Shown: piece after piece, positions 27,393 to 35,855 of the stretch
Layout: the number at the start of each line of letters is the position of its first letter
Position numbering within the stretch: the stretch's first letter is position 1
Source: Candidatus Cetobacterium colombiensis
GTDB taxonomy: Bacteria > Fusobacteriota > Fusobacteriia > Fusobacteriales > Fusobacteriaceae
Length of the DNA stretch: 64,000 bases
Assembly (NCBI RefSeq): GCF_033962415.1
Contig: NZ_JAVIKH010000010.1
Span: 36,711-100,710 of the forward strand
Direction of reading: 5' to 3'
Position numbers and translations under genes: made by a program
Notes under the pieces: model-generated
What the model saw: only the letters and a program-made list of their open reading frames with translations
Databases searched by the model: none
Told to the model about the DNA's origin: nothing

Positions 27393-29771
27393 ATGACTAG
27401 TACAAATAATAATTCTACAGATCTTGTTAATATAAGGGATTTGTTACCTGAAGATATACCTATTTTACCCCTTGTAATAAGACCAATTTTCCCGAATATC
27501 TTAACTCCAATCGCTTTTACAGGTGAGGATTTTTTACAAGCTATAAAGGATGCTGAAGACAATTACAATGGTTTCATTGGACTTGTTTTTGCTAAAAATG
27601 TTGATGATAATGACTATTTCAATTCTGATTTATATGATGTTGGAACTGTTGTTAAAATAAATAAAGTAACTTCTATTTCACAAGATTCTGTTCAAGCCAT
27701 TGTTTTTGGTGTTGAACGTTTTAAGAGAAAAAAAGTAGTGCCTGGAAATTCTAAAATTTGTTGGAAAGTAAAATATAATAAAGAGGTTAATGATTCTTCC
27801 GTTGAGTTAAAAGCTTATATGCTAGCTATTATGACATCTCTAAAGGAGATTTTTGAAGTTAATCCAATTTTAAAAGAAGAACTAAAACTTTTAGTATCAC
27901 AAGCATCTTATGATCATCCAAGCATTTTTATAGATTTTGTATCATCTATGCTTAAAGCTGAAGCTAAAGATTTACAAGAACTTTTAGAAGAATTTAATAT
28001 TGTTAATCGTTCTCAAAGATTATTAACTATGCTAAAAAAAGAGCTTGAAATATCACAATTACAAGCAAAAATTTCTAAACAAATTGAAGATAAAGTTAGC
28101 AAACAACAAAAGGAATATTTTTTAAGAGAACAACTAAAATTAATTAAGCAAGAATTAGGACTTGAAAAAGATGAAAAATCTGCAGTTGTTGATAAAATTG
28201 TAGAAAAAATAAATCATATTCATCTTTCTCCTGAAGCTGAAAAAGTTGTTAATGAACAACTTGAAAAATTATCACTATTAGATCAAGGATCTCCTGAATA
28301 TCATGTTGCTAGAACCTATCTTGAATCTATTGTTGAACTTCCTTGGGGTGTTTATTCTAAAGATAGACTAGATATTAAAAAGGCAAAAACTATTTTAGAT
28401 AGAGATCATTATGGCCTTGAAGATATTAAAAATAGTATCTTAGAATTTGTCAGTACTGTTGTTAAAACTGGAAATCTAAATGGTTCTATTTTGTGTTTAG
28501 TTGGTCCACCTGGTGTTGGAAAAACATCTATTGGTAAATCAATTGCAGAATCATTAAATAGAAAATTTTATCGTTTTTCTGTTGGTGGAATGGTTGATGA
28601 AGCAGAAATAAAGGGTCATAGAAGAACCTATATTGGAGCTATGCCTGGAAAAATTATCCAAGCTCTTAAATTAGTTCAGACTTCAAATCCTGTTATAATG
28701 ATTGATGAAATTGATAAAATTGGAAATAGTTTTAGAGGAGATCCTGCATCTGCTTTATTAGAAGTTTTAGATCCTGAACAAAATAAAGATTTTCTAGACC
28801 ATTATTTAGATATCAGGTATGATCTTTCTAAGGTTCTTTTTGTTACAACTGCCAATCAATTAGATACTATTCCTAGACCTTTACTTGATAGAATGGAAAT
28901 AATTCAACTATCTGGATATATATTAGAAGAAAAATTACAAATTGCTCAAAAATATTTAATTCCTCAACAATTAAAAGCTCATGCATTAGACAGTAAAGAA
29001 ATTACTATTAGTAAAAATGCTTTGAAATTTATAATTGATAAATATGCTAGAGAAGCTGGAGTTAGAACTTTAGATAAGTGTATTAGAAAAATAATGAGAA
29101 AAGTAAACTTAAAAATTGCTGAAGGTAATAAAGAAAAAGTTAGAATAAGTGAAAATAACGTTGAATCATATTTAGGAGTTCCTATTTTTACTACAGAAGA
29201 ATTGTATCAAAAAGAAATTCCTGGAGTAACTTTAGGACTTGCTTGGACTTCTATGGGAGGAGCTACCTTATATATAGAAGCAACTAGTATCAGTAATAAA
29301 GATAGTGGCTTAAAATTAACTGGTCAACTGGGAGATGTTATGAAAGAATCTGCTGAAATCGCATATTCATATATCAGATCTTTACTTGCTAAAGATAATC
29401 ATTTCTCTCCTGAAGTAAAAGATTTCTTTGACACAAATAGAGTTCATCTTCATGTACCCGAAGGAGCTACACCTAAAGATGGCCCTTCTGCTGGTATAAC
29501 TATGGCCTTAGCTTTATATTCTTTAGCTACAAATACTCCAATTAGAAAAGGAATTGCTATGACTGGAGAATTAACATTAACTGGTAAAGTGTTACCTATT
29601 GGTGGAGTGAGAGAAAAAACTATTGCTGCTAGAAGAGTTGGAATTTTTGAATTAATTCTTCCCAAAGATAATAAAAAAGATTTCGATAGACTTCCTGACT
29701 TTTTAAAAACAGGAATTACTGTTAATTACGTTGACTATTTTACAGATGTTATAAAATATGCTATAAAATAA
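27393..29771 (+). CDS. lon: ATP-dependent protease La
   Basis: Hexameric AAA+ serine protease that degrades misfolded and regulatory proteins. The N-terminal substrate-binding domain covers about 1-225, with a helical region to 320. Walker A is GPPGVGKTS from 371, Walker B is VIMIDEID, and the C-terminal protease has the catalytic dyad S699 (GPSAG) and K742 (GGVREKT); the 43-residue spacing is the normal one. A TATAAT at 27364-27369 lies upstream, with no clear -35 partner. AAGGAGGAGG precedes the ATG. Confidence 0.97.
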   Translation: MTSTNNNSTDLVNIRDLLPEDIPILPLVIRPIFPNILTPIAFTGEDFLQAIKDAEDNYNGFIGLVFAKNVDDNDYFNSDLYDVGTVVKINKVTSISQDSVQAIVFGVERFKRKKVVPGNSKICWKVKYNKEVNDSSVELKAYMLAIMTSLKEIFEVNPILKEELKLLVSQASYDHPSIFIDFVSSMLKAEAKDLQELLEEFNIVNRSQRLLTMLKKELEISQLQAKISKQIEDKVSKQQKEYFLREQLKLIKQELGLEKDEKSAVVDKIVEKINHIHLSPEAEKVVNEQLEKLSLLDQGSPEYHVARTYLESIVELPWGVYSKDRLDIKKAKTILDRDHYGLEDIKNSILEFVSTVVKTGNLNGSILCLVGPPGVGKTSIGKSIAESLNRKFYRFSVGGMVDEAEIKGHRRTYIGAMPGKIIQALKLVQTSNPVIMIDEIDKIGNSFRGDPASALLEVLDPEQNKDFLDHYLDIRYDLSKVLFVTTANQLDTIPRPLLDRMEIIQLSGYILEEKLQIAQKYLIPQQLKAHALDSKEITISKNALKFIIDKYAREAGVRTLDKCIRKIMRKVNLKIAEGNKEKVRISENNVESYLGVPIFTTEELYQKEIPGVTLGLAWTSMGGATLYIEATSISNKDSGLKLTGQLGDVMKESAEIAYSYIRSLLAKDNHFSPEVKDFFDTNRVHLHVPEGATPKDGPSAGITMALALYSLATNTPIRKGIAMTGELTLTGKVLPIGGVREKTIAARRVGIFELILPKDNKKDFDRLPDFLKTGITVNYVDYFTDVIKYAIK

Positions 29772-29797
29772 AAAAGGAGTGTTCTACTCCTTTTTTA
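29770..29797. terminator. Bidirectional terminator between lon and the phosphodiesterase gene
   Basis: An 11-base stem (AAAAAAGGAGT with ACTCCTTTTTT, loop of 5) with T-runs in both directions. It includes the last bases of both convergent genes. Confidence 0.85.
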
Positions 29798-30340
29798 TTT
29801 TAAATTTATTTCTTTTAATATTTCTCCATCTAAATCTTTTATATAAAAGAATCCATTTTCAAATAATCCATAACTATTTTTATTTCCACCTTTAGGAAGA
29901 GATATTGATCCTGGATTTAATATATATATTCCATTTTTTTCATAAGCTACTGGTAAGTGAGTATGCCCATAAATAAAAATATCTCCTTGTGACATATCTG
30001 GAAGATTATCTTCACCATAAATATGTCCATGAGTAGCAAAAATTCTTTTATCATCTAAAAATAATGTTGTATAATCTCCCATAATTGGATATTGTAATAA
30101 CATTTGATCAACCTCACTATCACAATTTCCTCTTACAGCAATTATTTTTTCTTTATAAGTATTTAAAATCTCTGCTACTTCTTTAGGATTATATTCAACT
30201 GGCAAAGGATTTCTCGGTCCGTGATAAAGTTCATCTCCTAATATTAATATATAATTTGCATTTTCTCTTTTATAAGCTTCTAAAACTTTTTTTAAAAAAT
30301 AACTTGATCCATGAATATCAGATATTACAAAAATTTTCAT
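29795..30340 (-). CDS. YfcE/MJ0936-type metallophosphodiesterase
   Basis: A 181-residue calcineurin-like phosphoesterase with all metal-binding motifs: SDIHGS near residue 6, GDE near 36, GNCD near 70, THGHIYG and GHTHLPV near 105-130. YfcE-type enzymes hydrolyse phosphodiesters; the natural substrate is unknown. The ATG at 30340 follows AAGGAG, whereas an upstream ATG at 30379 lacks a binding site. It is convergent with lon and shares its terminator. Confidence 0.9.
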   Translation of the reverse strand: MKIFVISDIHGSSYFLKKVLEAYKRENANYILILGDELYHGPRNPLPVEYNPKEVAEILNTYKEKIIAVRGNCDSEVDQMLLQYPIMGDYTTLFLDDKRIFATHGHIYGEDNLPDMSQGDIFIYGHTHLPVAYEKNGIYILNPGSISLPKGGNKNSYGLFENGFFYIKDLDGEILKEINLK

Positions 30341-30437
30341 AGTCCATCTCCTTAAAATCTTTTTTTTATTATATATCAAATTTTTAGAAAAAAAAAGGAA
30401 TTTATAATATTATCCATAATAATAAATAAGAAAAAGG

Positions 30438-30466
30438 TTGCCTTTTAAATATTAAAATGGTATACT
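30438..30466 (+). promoter_or_regulatory. Promoter of the ferredoxin gene
   Basis: TTGCCT and TATACT at 17-base spacing, with TGG before the -10 (extended -10). The -10 ends about 60 bases before the ferredoxin start. Confidence 0.75.
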
Positions 30467-30526
30467 TTTGTCGAGTATATATTAATAATGTGTATACATA
30501 CTTAATTATTTTTTTAGGAGGTTATC

Positions 30527-30706
30527 ATGGCTCATAGAATTAATCAAGATATTTGTATTGGATGTGGAACTTGCGAGGCAATCTGTCCTGTTAGCTGCAT
30601 TTCTGAAGTTGATGGTGGAAAAAGAAGAATCGACGAGGATCAATGTATTGATTGTGGTGCTTGTGCAGGTGCTTGCCCTGTTGAGTGTATCGCTCCAGCT
30701 GAATAA
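30527..30706 (+). CDS. 2[4Fe-4S] ferredoxin
   Basis: A 59-residue clostridial-type ferredoxin, too short for many gene-finding cut-offs. It has two CxxCxxCxxxCP-type motifs: C10, C13, C16, C20-P, and C40, C43, C46, C50-P, plus C24 and C54. The starting segment is MAHRINQDICIGCG. It carries low-potential electrons for pyruvate:ferredoxin oxidoreductase, hydrogenase or Rnf-type systems. AGGAGG lies 5 bases before the ATG. It is monocistronic, with a good promoter and a terminator, which fits high expression. Confidence 0.95.
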   Translation: MAHRINQDICIGCGTCEAICPVSCISEVDGGKRRIDEDQCIDCGACAGACPVECIAPAE

Positions 30707-30723
30707 TATAAAACTTATAAATG

Positions 30724-30752
30724 AGGGATCAAGAAATTGATCTCTTTTTTAT
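30724..30752 (+). terminator. Intrinsic terminator after the ferredoxin gene
   Basis: AGGGATC and GATCTCT form a 7-base stem (one G-U pair) with an 8-base loop, followed by a run of T on the plus strand. Confidence 0.75.
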
Positions 30753-30768
30753 TATAAAAGGAGAATTT

Positions 30769-31479
30769 ATGGAACTTATTTATAGAATAGATATTGATGA
30801 AATTGGTGAATTTATAGACCGACCCAATCGTTTTACCGCTAATTTAAAATTAAAAAATGAAGAAATAGTTACCGCTCATGTTCATGATTCAGGACGAATT
30901 AAAGAACTTCTTTATCCAGGAAATAAAGTTCTTTTAAGAAAAGCTAAAAACATAGAAAATAGAAAAACTTTATGGGATGTTATTGCAGCTTATTCTAATA
31001 ATGAGGAAGTTCTTATTAACTCATCTATTCATAGGTATATTATTGATAACTATTTAAAAAATGAAAAGGTTTCAATTTTTGGAAAATTAGATTTAATTAA
31101 ACCTGAAGTTAAATATGGAAATAGTCGACTAGATTATTTAATCGAAAAAAATGGAGAAAAAATTTATATTGAAACTAAAGGTGTCTCTCTTTCTATAAAT
31201 AAAATTGCTACTTTTCCAGATGCTCCAAGTATAAGAGCTACAAAACATTTAAATGAATTAATTGAAGTTAAAAAATCTGGATATCGAGCTGCTGTTATTC
31301 TTATCGTCTTAAAAGATTCTGATTTTTTTATTCCAAATAATGAAACTGATCCAATGTTTTATAAAACTTTTTATAAAGCTATTGAAGCAGGTGTAGAAAT
31401 TTATCCGCTTTTATTTACTTGTAAAAATGGAGATATTTTTCTTACAAATAAAAATATTAAAATTTTACCTTTAAAATAG
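30769..31479 (+). CDS. sfsA: SfsA family protein
   Basis: A 236-residue SfsA protein. The family is named for sugar fermentation stimulation in E. coli and contains an OB-like N-terminal part and a nuclease-like fold. Visible motifs are RPNRFTANLKL near 16, HVHDSGRIKELLYPGNKVLL near 35, GNSRLDYLIE and YIETKGVSL near 115-140. The biochemical role is not settled. The ATG at 30769 follows AAGGAG; a longer frame from 30721 would run through the ferredoxin terminator. Confidence 0.92.
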   Translation: MELIYRIDIDEIGEFIDRPNRFTANLKLKNEEIVTAHVHDSGRIKELLYPGNKVLLRKAKNIENRKTLWDVIAAYSNNEEVLINSSIHRYIIDNYLKNEKVSIFGKLDLIKPEVKYGNSRLDYLIEKNGEKIYIETKGVSLSINKIATFPDAPSIRATKHLNELIEVKKSGYRAAVILIVLKDSDFFIPNNETDPMFYKTFYKAIEAGVEIYPLLFTCKNGDIFLTNKNIKILPLK

Positions 31480-31508
31480 AGTTTTTAGCTGAAGATTTCT
31501 ATACATTT

Positions 31509-31536
31509 TTGTATTTTTATATTTTTATGATATAAT
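31509..31536 (+). promoter_or_regulatory. Promoter of the SEC-C protein gene
   Basis: TTGTAT and TATAAT with 16-base spacing; the -10 ends 26 bases before the GTG start. Confidence 0.65.
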
Positions 31537-31562
31537 AATAATAAAAATATTCGGAGGTCGAC

Positions 31563-32642
31563 GTGGAAGACAAATTTTTAATTGAATCTTTAAATAGTTT
31601 ACTTAAAGATGATCTTTTTAAAATTTTAGCTAAATTTAATATAAAAATTGCTAAAAGTACTGTTAAAGGAAAAATTATAGAAAAAATTATAGAAGTTTAT
31701 GAAAATAATTCTAACACTTTCCTTGAAATTTTTTCTAAAGATACAATAACTTTACTTTCTCAATTTGATGAAAATAAAACTCAAATTAGTGAGGAAGAGT
31801 TTGCTGAATATGAGGAATTTTTATTACCTCTTCAAAGCTTTGGATTTGTTTCAAAAAATATGATAAAAGAAAAAGGAAATAATCACTACGATATTTCAAC
31901 TTGGTTTATAAAATCAATTAACTCACTTTCTCAAAATGAAGAAAATGAAAAACTAATTGATTACTATCAAGAACTTGAAATGTTAATTTTAGGTATGATT
32001 AGATTCTATGGAGTTATTGATGAAAATAGTTTAATTGAACTTTTAAAGCCTACATTCAATGATATCACGCTTGAAAAAATTCATAATTTTATAGATTCAA
32101 GATGGATACTAAATGTATTCATATCTAAGTTAGAGGATTCTGGAAGTAAAACTATATACTTAGTTGCAGATTCAGTTTCTGAACCTGTTGATATTTTACA
32201 TGAAACTATTAAATTTGAAGGTTTAAATTATAAAGTTTTAACAAATGATGAATATAAAAACTATTGGAACTATTTTTTCATTGAAAAAACTCAAGAAGTT
32301 GCTGATTTAATAGCTCTTTTCATGTCTCATAAATTACAAGGGCCACAAATTGGATTTGAAATTACAACAATTATAGATAGATTAAAAAATAATATGAGTA
32401 TTGAACAAATTGTTGAAGATGTAAAAACAAGAATTAAGTTTGAAAATTCTAATTCTGAGTCTGTTTTTATTGCTCTTGTTACTAAAATTTCAAAATCGTT
32501 ACCTCTTTGGACTTTAAAAGGACATACTTATGCTGAAGTTTTTGGAGAGAATCAACCTCCTAGAACTGTTACTAAAATAGGTAGAAATGAAAATTGTCCG
32601 TGTGGATCTGGAAAAAAATATAAAAAATGTTGTGGAAAATAA
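31563..32642 (+). CDS. SEC-C motif protein of unknown function
   Basis: A 359-residue, acidic, mostly helical protein that ends in a SEC-C zinc motif, [16 protein letters not shown] (about 340-357). SEC-C is the zinc-binding tail found in SecA and many unrelated proteins. The first 40 residues may form a SAP/Rho-N-like helical unit; the central 280 residues match no family I know. The GTG start follows CGGAGG. It has its own promoter and terminator. The function is unknown. Confidence 0.75.
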   Translation: MEDKFLIESLNSLLKDDLFKILAKFNIKIAKSTVKGKIIEKIIEVYENNSNTFLEIFSKDTITLLSQFDENKTQISEEEFAEYEEFLLPLQSFGFVSKNMIKEKGNNHYDISTWFIKSINSLSQNEENEKLIDYYQELEMLILGMIRFYGVIDENSLIELLKPTFNDITLEKIHNFIDSRWILNVFISKLEDSGSKTIYLVADSVSEPVDILHETIKFEGLNYKVLTNDEYKNYWNYFFIEKTQEVADLIALFMSHKLQGPQIGFEITTIIDRLKNNMSIEQIVEDVKTRIKFENSNSESVFIALVTKISKSLPLWTLKGHTYAEVFGENQPPRTVTKIGRNENCPCGSGKKYKKCCGK

Positions 32643-32671
32643 AAAAATAGGAGTTAGCTCCTATTTTTTTT
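32641..32671 (+). terminator. Intrinsic terminator after the SEC-C gene
   Basis: A 13-base stem (AAAAAAATAGGAG with CTCCTATTTTTTT) with a 4-base loop, ending in T-run, directly after the stop codon. Confidence 0.88.
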
Positions 32672-32698
32672 ATTAAATTATATTTGGTTTTAGTTAAT

Positions 32699-32721
32699 TT
32701 CTATACTTATATAGTATAGAA
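32699..32721. promoter_or_regulatory. Perfect palindrome upstream of the purine permease gene
   Basis: TTCTATAC and GTATAGAA are perfect 8-base inverted arms separated by 7 bases. The site lies about 50 bases above a TATAAT (near 32780) and 88 bases above the permease start, so it could be an operator. No purine riboswitch pattern was recognised here. Confidence 0.45.
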
Positions 32722-32808
32722 TAACTGGTATTTTGTCAAGTTATTTTTTTTTACTTCATTTTATTTCTTTTTTTATGTATAATATACAGAAAAATAAAGG
32801 AGTCTTGT

Positions 32809-34101
32809 ATGAATTTTATAAACAATTTTTTTAAAATCAGTGAAAGACATAGTACTGTAAAACATGAGATTATTGGAGGAACTACCACTTTTCTTACTAT
32901 GGCTTATATTATCTTTATTAACCCTGCTATTCTTAGTGAATCTGGTATGGATAAAGGAGCCTTAATAACTGTTACTATTATTTCATCAGCTATAGGTACA
33001 CTTATCTCCGCTCTTTTAGCAAATGCACCTTTTGCTTTAGCTCCTGGAATGGGATTAAACGCATTTTTTACTTACTCTCTTGTTATTGGTAGAGGAATAC
33101 CTTGGCAAACAGCTTTAGGTATAGTATTCCTCTCTGGAGTCTTCTTCTTCTTTTTATCAATTGGTGGAATTAGAGAAAAAATTGCCAATGCAATACCTCT
33201 ATGTTTAAAAGTATCTGTTACTGGTGGAATTGGACTTTTCATTGCATTTATTGGCCTTAAAACCCTTGGAATTGTTTCGTCAAACCCTTCTACTATAATC
33301 GGTCTTGCTAAATTTAATTCTCAAATTTTAATAGGAGTAATCGGTCTATTTATCGCTATCATATTAGAGATAAAAAAAGTTAAGGGAGGAATTTTGATTG
33401 GTATAATATCTTCTACTGTTATTGGATTATTTACAGGGGATACAATCATGCCAAACTCTGTTATGTCTATGCCTCCTAGTATCGCTCCGATTGCTTTTAA
33501 ATTGGATATTTTAGGTGCTCTTAAATTATCTTTATTAGGACCTGCATTTTCTTTTATGTTTGTTGATTTATTTGATTCTTTAGGAACTCTTATTGCTTGT
33601 TCTAAAGAAATTGGACTAGCTGACAAAAAAGGAAAAGTTAAAGATTTGGGAAAAATGCTATACTCTGATGTTAGTTCTACAATGATTGGTGCTGTATTAG
33701 GTACAAGTACAGTTACTACTCTATCGGAAACTGCTGCTGGAATCGCTGCTGGGGCTAGAACTGGTTTAGCATCAGTTGTAACTGCTAGTTTATTTATTGT
33801 TTCTTTATTCTTTACACCATTAGTTTCTATCGTTCCATCTTTTGCAACGTCTCCTGCTCTTATTATTGTTGGAGTATATATGTTTAAAAATATTTATGAA
33901 TTAGATTGGAAAGATTACAAAACACTTTTTCCTTCTTTTGTTACAATATTAATGATGCCACTTACTTATAGTATTAGTACTGGATTAGCTTTTGGATTTA
34001 TATCTTACATAGTCATTCATGCTGGTACTGGAGATTTTAAAAAGTTAAATCCTACTCTTATATTTATTGGAATTTTATCAGTTGTTAGTTTAGTTGTATA
34101 A
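32809..34101 (+). CDS. NCS2 family purine permease (AzgA/PbuG type)
   Basis: A 430-residue transporter with about 12-14 helices that imports hypoxanthine, guanine or adenine with protons. The N terminus shows the AzgA-type HEIIGGTTTFLTMAYIIFINP, followed by GMGLNAFFTY and the helix-10 region SLGTLIA...GTSTVTTLSETAAGIAAGARTG (read in two parts), which carries substrate-binding residues. The exact base specificity is uncertain. AAGGAG precedes the ATG. The gene is convergent with abgT. Confidence 0.92.
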   Translation: MNFINNFFKISERHSTVKHEIIGGTTTFLTMAYIIFINPAILSESGMDKGALITVTIISSAIGTLISALLANAPFALAPGMGLNAFFTYSLVIGRGIPWQTALGIVFLSGVFFFFLSIGGIREKIANAIPLCLKVSVTGGIGLFIAFIGLKTLGIVSSNPSTIIGLAKFNSQILIGVIGLFIAIILEIKKVKGGILIGIISSTVIGLFTGDTIMPNSVMSMPPSIAPIAFKLDILGALKLSLLGPAFSFMFVDLFDSLGTLIACSKEIGLADKKGKVKDLGKMLYSDVSSTMIGAVLGTSTVTTLSETAAGIAAGARTGLASVVTASLFIVSLFFTPLVSIVPSFATSPALIIVGVYMFKNIYELDWKDYKTLFPSFVTILMMPLTYSISTGLAFGFISYIVIHAGTGDFKKLNPTLIFIGILSVVSLVV

Positions 34102-34110
34102 TACAAAATA

Positions 34111-34140
34111 AAAAAGGCTTGAAAATTCAAGCCTTTTTTT
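34111..34140. terminator. Bidirectional terminator between the purine permease and AbgT genes
   Basis: AAAAAGGCTTGAA with TTCAAGCCTTTTT forms a long stem with A- and T-runs on opposite sides, so it can serve both convergent genes. Confidence 0.85.
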
Positions 34141-34141
34141 A

Positions 34142-35674
34142 TTACATTCCTTTTAATAACATTTGTACTTCTGGTCCAATTGGTAATCCACTTACCATCC
34201 AAAGAGCTAAGAATATAGACCATCCTATTAAGAATGTCATTGAATAAGGTAGCATTACAGATATTAAAGTTCCTAAAGAAGCTTTTTTATCATACTTTTG
34301 CATAAATACTATTATCATTGCAAAATATGACATTAAAGGTGAAATTATATTTGTACTAGAATCTCCTATTCTATATGCTAACTGTGTAAACTCTGGTGAG
34401 TAACCTACTCTCATTAGCATTGGAATAAATACTGGAGCTAATATTGCCCATTTAGCAGATGCAGATCCCATAAATAAATTTAAGAATCCTACAATTAAAA
34501 TAAATCCTATTACTAAAGGAATTCCTCCAATTCCAGCTGTCTCTAAGAAATCTGCTCCTTTAACTGCTAAAATTGTTCCCAAGTTTGTATAACCAAAGTA
34601 AGCTATAAATTGAGCTGCGAAGAATACTAATATTATGTACCCTGCCATTCCTTGCATTGATTTAGTTAACATTCCCATTACATCTGAATCATTTTTTATT
34701 GTTCCAATTGATTTTCCATAAGCTAATCCTGGAAGAGCAAAGAATAAAACTATTATAGGAACTAATCCACTTCCTAAGAAATTTTTACCAAGTGCAAAGT
34801 ATAATGGAACTAATACAACTAACATAGCTATTGTTGCTAAACCAGCTGATTTTAAAGCTTTCTTTTCTTCTGAAGTAACTTCTTGGAAATCAATTCCTTC
34901 ATCTCCAGTATATTTACCTAATCTTGGTTCAACTATTTTATCATTTATTATTGTTCCTAAAAATGCTATTACAAATGTTGAAGCTATCATAAAATACCAG
35001 TTTGCTGTTGGTAAAACCTCATATGTTGGATCTAATATTCTAGCAGCCTCTGTTGAGATACCTCCTAAAAGTGGATCAATAGTTCCAATTAATAAATTGG
35101 CAGAGAATCCTCCTGAAACTCCAGCAAAAGCTGCTGCTAATCCAGCTATTGGGTGTCTTCCAAAAGATAAAAATATTAGTGCTGCTAGTGGTGGTAATAC
35201 AACATATCCAGCATCAGATGCCACATTTGACATAATTCCTAGAAATATAACCATTACTGTTACTAATTTTTTTGGTGTTGATAATGCTATCTTCTTTAGT
35301 ATAGCTGCCATTAATCCCGATCTTTCAGCTATTCCTATACCTATTATTGCAACTAAAACCGTTCCTAAAGGTGCAAATCCAGTGAAATTATTTACCATTG
35401 AAGTAAATATATAATTTACTCCTTCTTTTGTCATTAAAGATTTTGTTGCTATAACCATTTCTTCAGTTTTCATTGTTTTTCTATTAATTCCAACAAAGTC
35501 AACTGACCATCCCAATGCTCCACCTATTCCAGATATTATAATAACTATTACTGCAAGAATTGCAAATAATGTTGCTGGATGTGGTAACGCATTTCCTCCT
35601 TTTTCGACAATATTTAAAAATTTGTCTATAAAGCTCTTATTTTTTGTTTCATTTCTCCTTAATTCAGCTTCCAT
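34142..35674 (-). CDS. AbgT family transporter
   Basis: A 510-residue inner membrane protein of the AbgT family, with about 11-13 helices. Such proteins take up p-aminobenzoyl-glutamate or export antimetabolites such as sulfonamides. Characteristic segments are GNALPHPATLFAILAV near residue 28, SDAGYVVLPPLAALIF near 155, and the C-terminal MGSASAKWAILAPVFIPML and GDSSTNIISPLMSYF. The ATG at 35674 follows GGAGGGG; an ATG 12 bases earlier lies before that site. The neighbouring pepP hints at peptide-like substrates, but this is only suggestive. Confidence 0.9.
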   Translation of the reverse strand: MEAELRRNETKNKSFIDKFLNIVEKGGNALPHPATLFAILAVIVIIISGIGGALGWSVDFVGINRKTMKTEEMVIATKSLMTKEGVNYIFTSMVNNFTGFAPLGTVLVAIIGIGIAERSGLMAAILKKIALSTPKKLVTVMVIFLGIMSNVASDAGYVVLPPLAALIFLSFGRHPIAGLAAAFAGVSGGFSANLLIGTIDPLLGGISTEAARILDPTYEVLPTANWYFMIASTFVIAFLGTIINDKIVEPRLGKYTGDEGIDFQEVTSEEKKALKSAGLATIAMLVVLVPLYFALGKNFLGSGLVPIIVLFFALPGLAYGKSIGTIKNDSDVMGMLTKSMQGMAGYIILVFFAAQFIAYFGYTNLGTILAVKGADFLETAGIGGIPLVIGFILIVGFLNLFMGSASAKWAILAPVFIPMLMRVGYSPEFTQLAYRIGDSSTNIISPLMSYFAMIIVFMQKYDKKASLGTLISVMLPYSMTFLIGWSIFLALWMVSGLPIGPEVQMLLKGM

Positions 35675-35697
35675 ATTCCCCTCCATATTGATAAATT

Positions 35698-35718
35698 ATT
35701 TTCATTTTTTATGAAAAT
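35698..35718 (-). promoter_or_regulatory. Inverted repeat just upstream of abgT
   Basis: ATTTTCAT and ATGAAAAT are perfect 8-base arms around a 5-base T/A loop, 24 bases before the AbgT start. It could be an operator or a leader hairpin close to the ribosome binding site. The rest of the 35687-35855 gap is AT-rich, with only a weak TATTCT-type -10 and nothing else recognisable. Confidence 0.35.
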
Positions 35719-35855
35719 GATAAATAAACTTTCTGTTATAGATAAAGAATACCATATTTTTAGATAAATTAAAAAGATTAATTTTATATATTGTTTATAA
35801 AAAAAATATATATTGTTCAGCATTTAGTTCGTTTTACAAACACTAGAATTGATTT

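Noticed and set aside
30721..30768. N-terminal extension of SfsA from the ATG at 30721
   Set aside because: It would include the ferredoxin terminator and lacks a ribosome binding site; the ATG at 30769 has AAGGAG.
32643..32808. Purine riboswitch upstream of the NCS2 permease
   Set aside because: The conserved loop and core sequences of the purine aptamer are not seen; only a palindrome and an AT-rich promoter are present.
35097..35414. Plus-strand open frame opposite abgT
   Set aside because: It is an antisense shadow of conserved membrane helices of AbgT.
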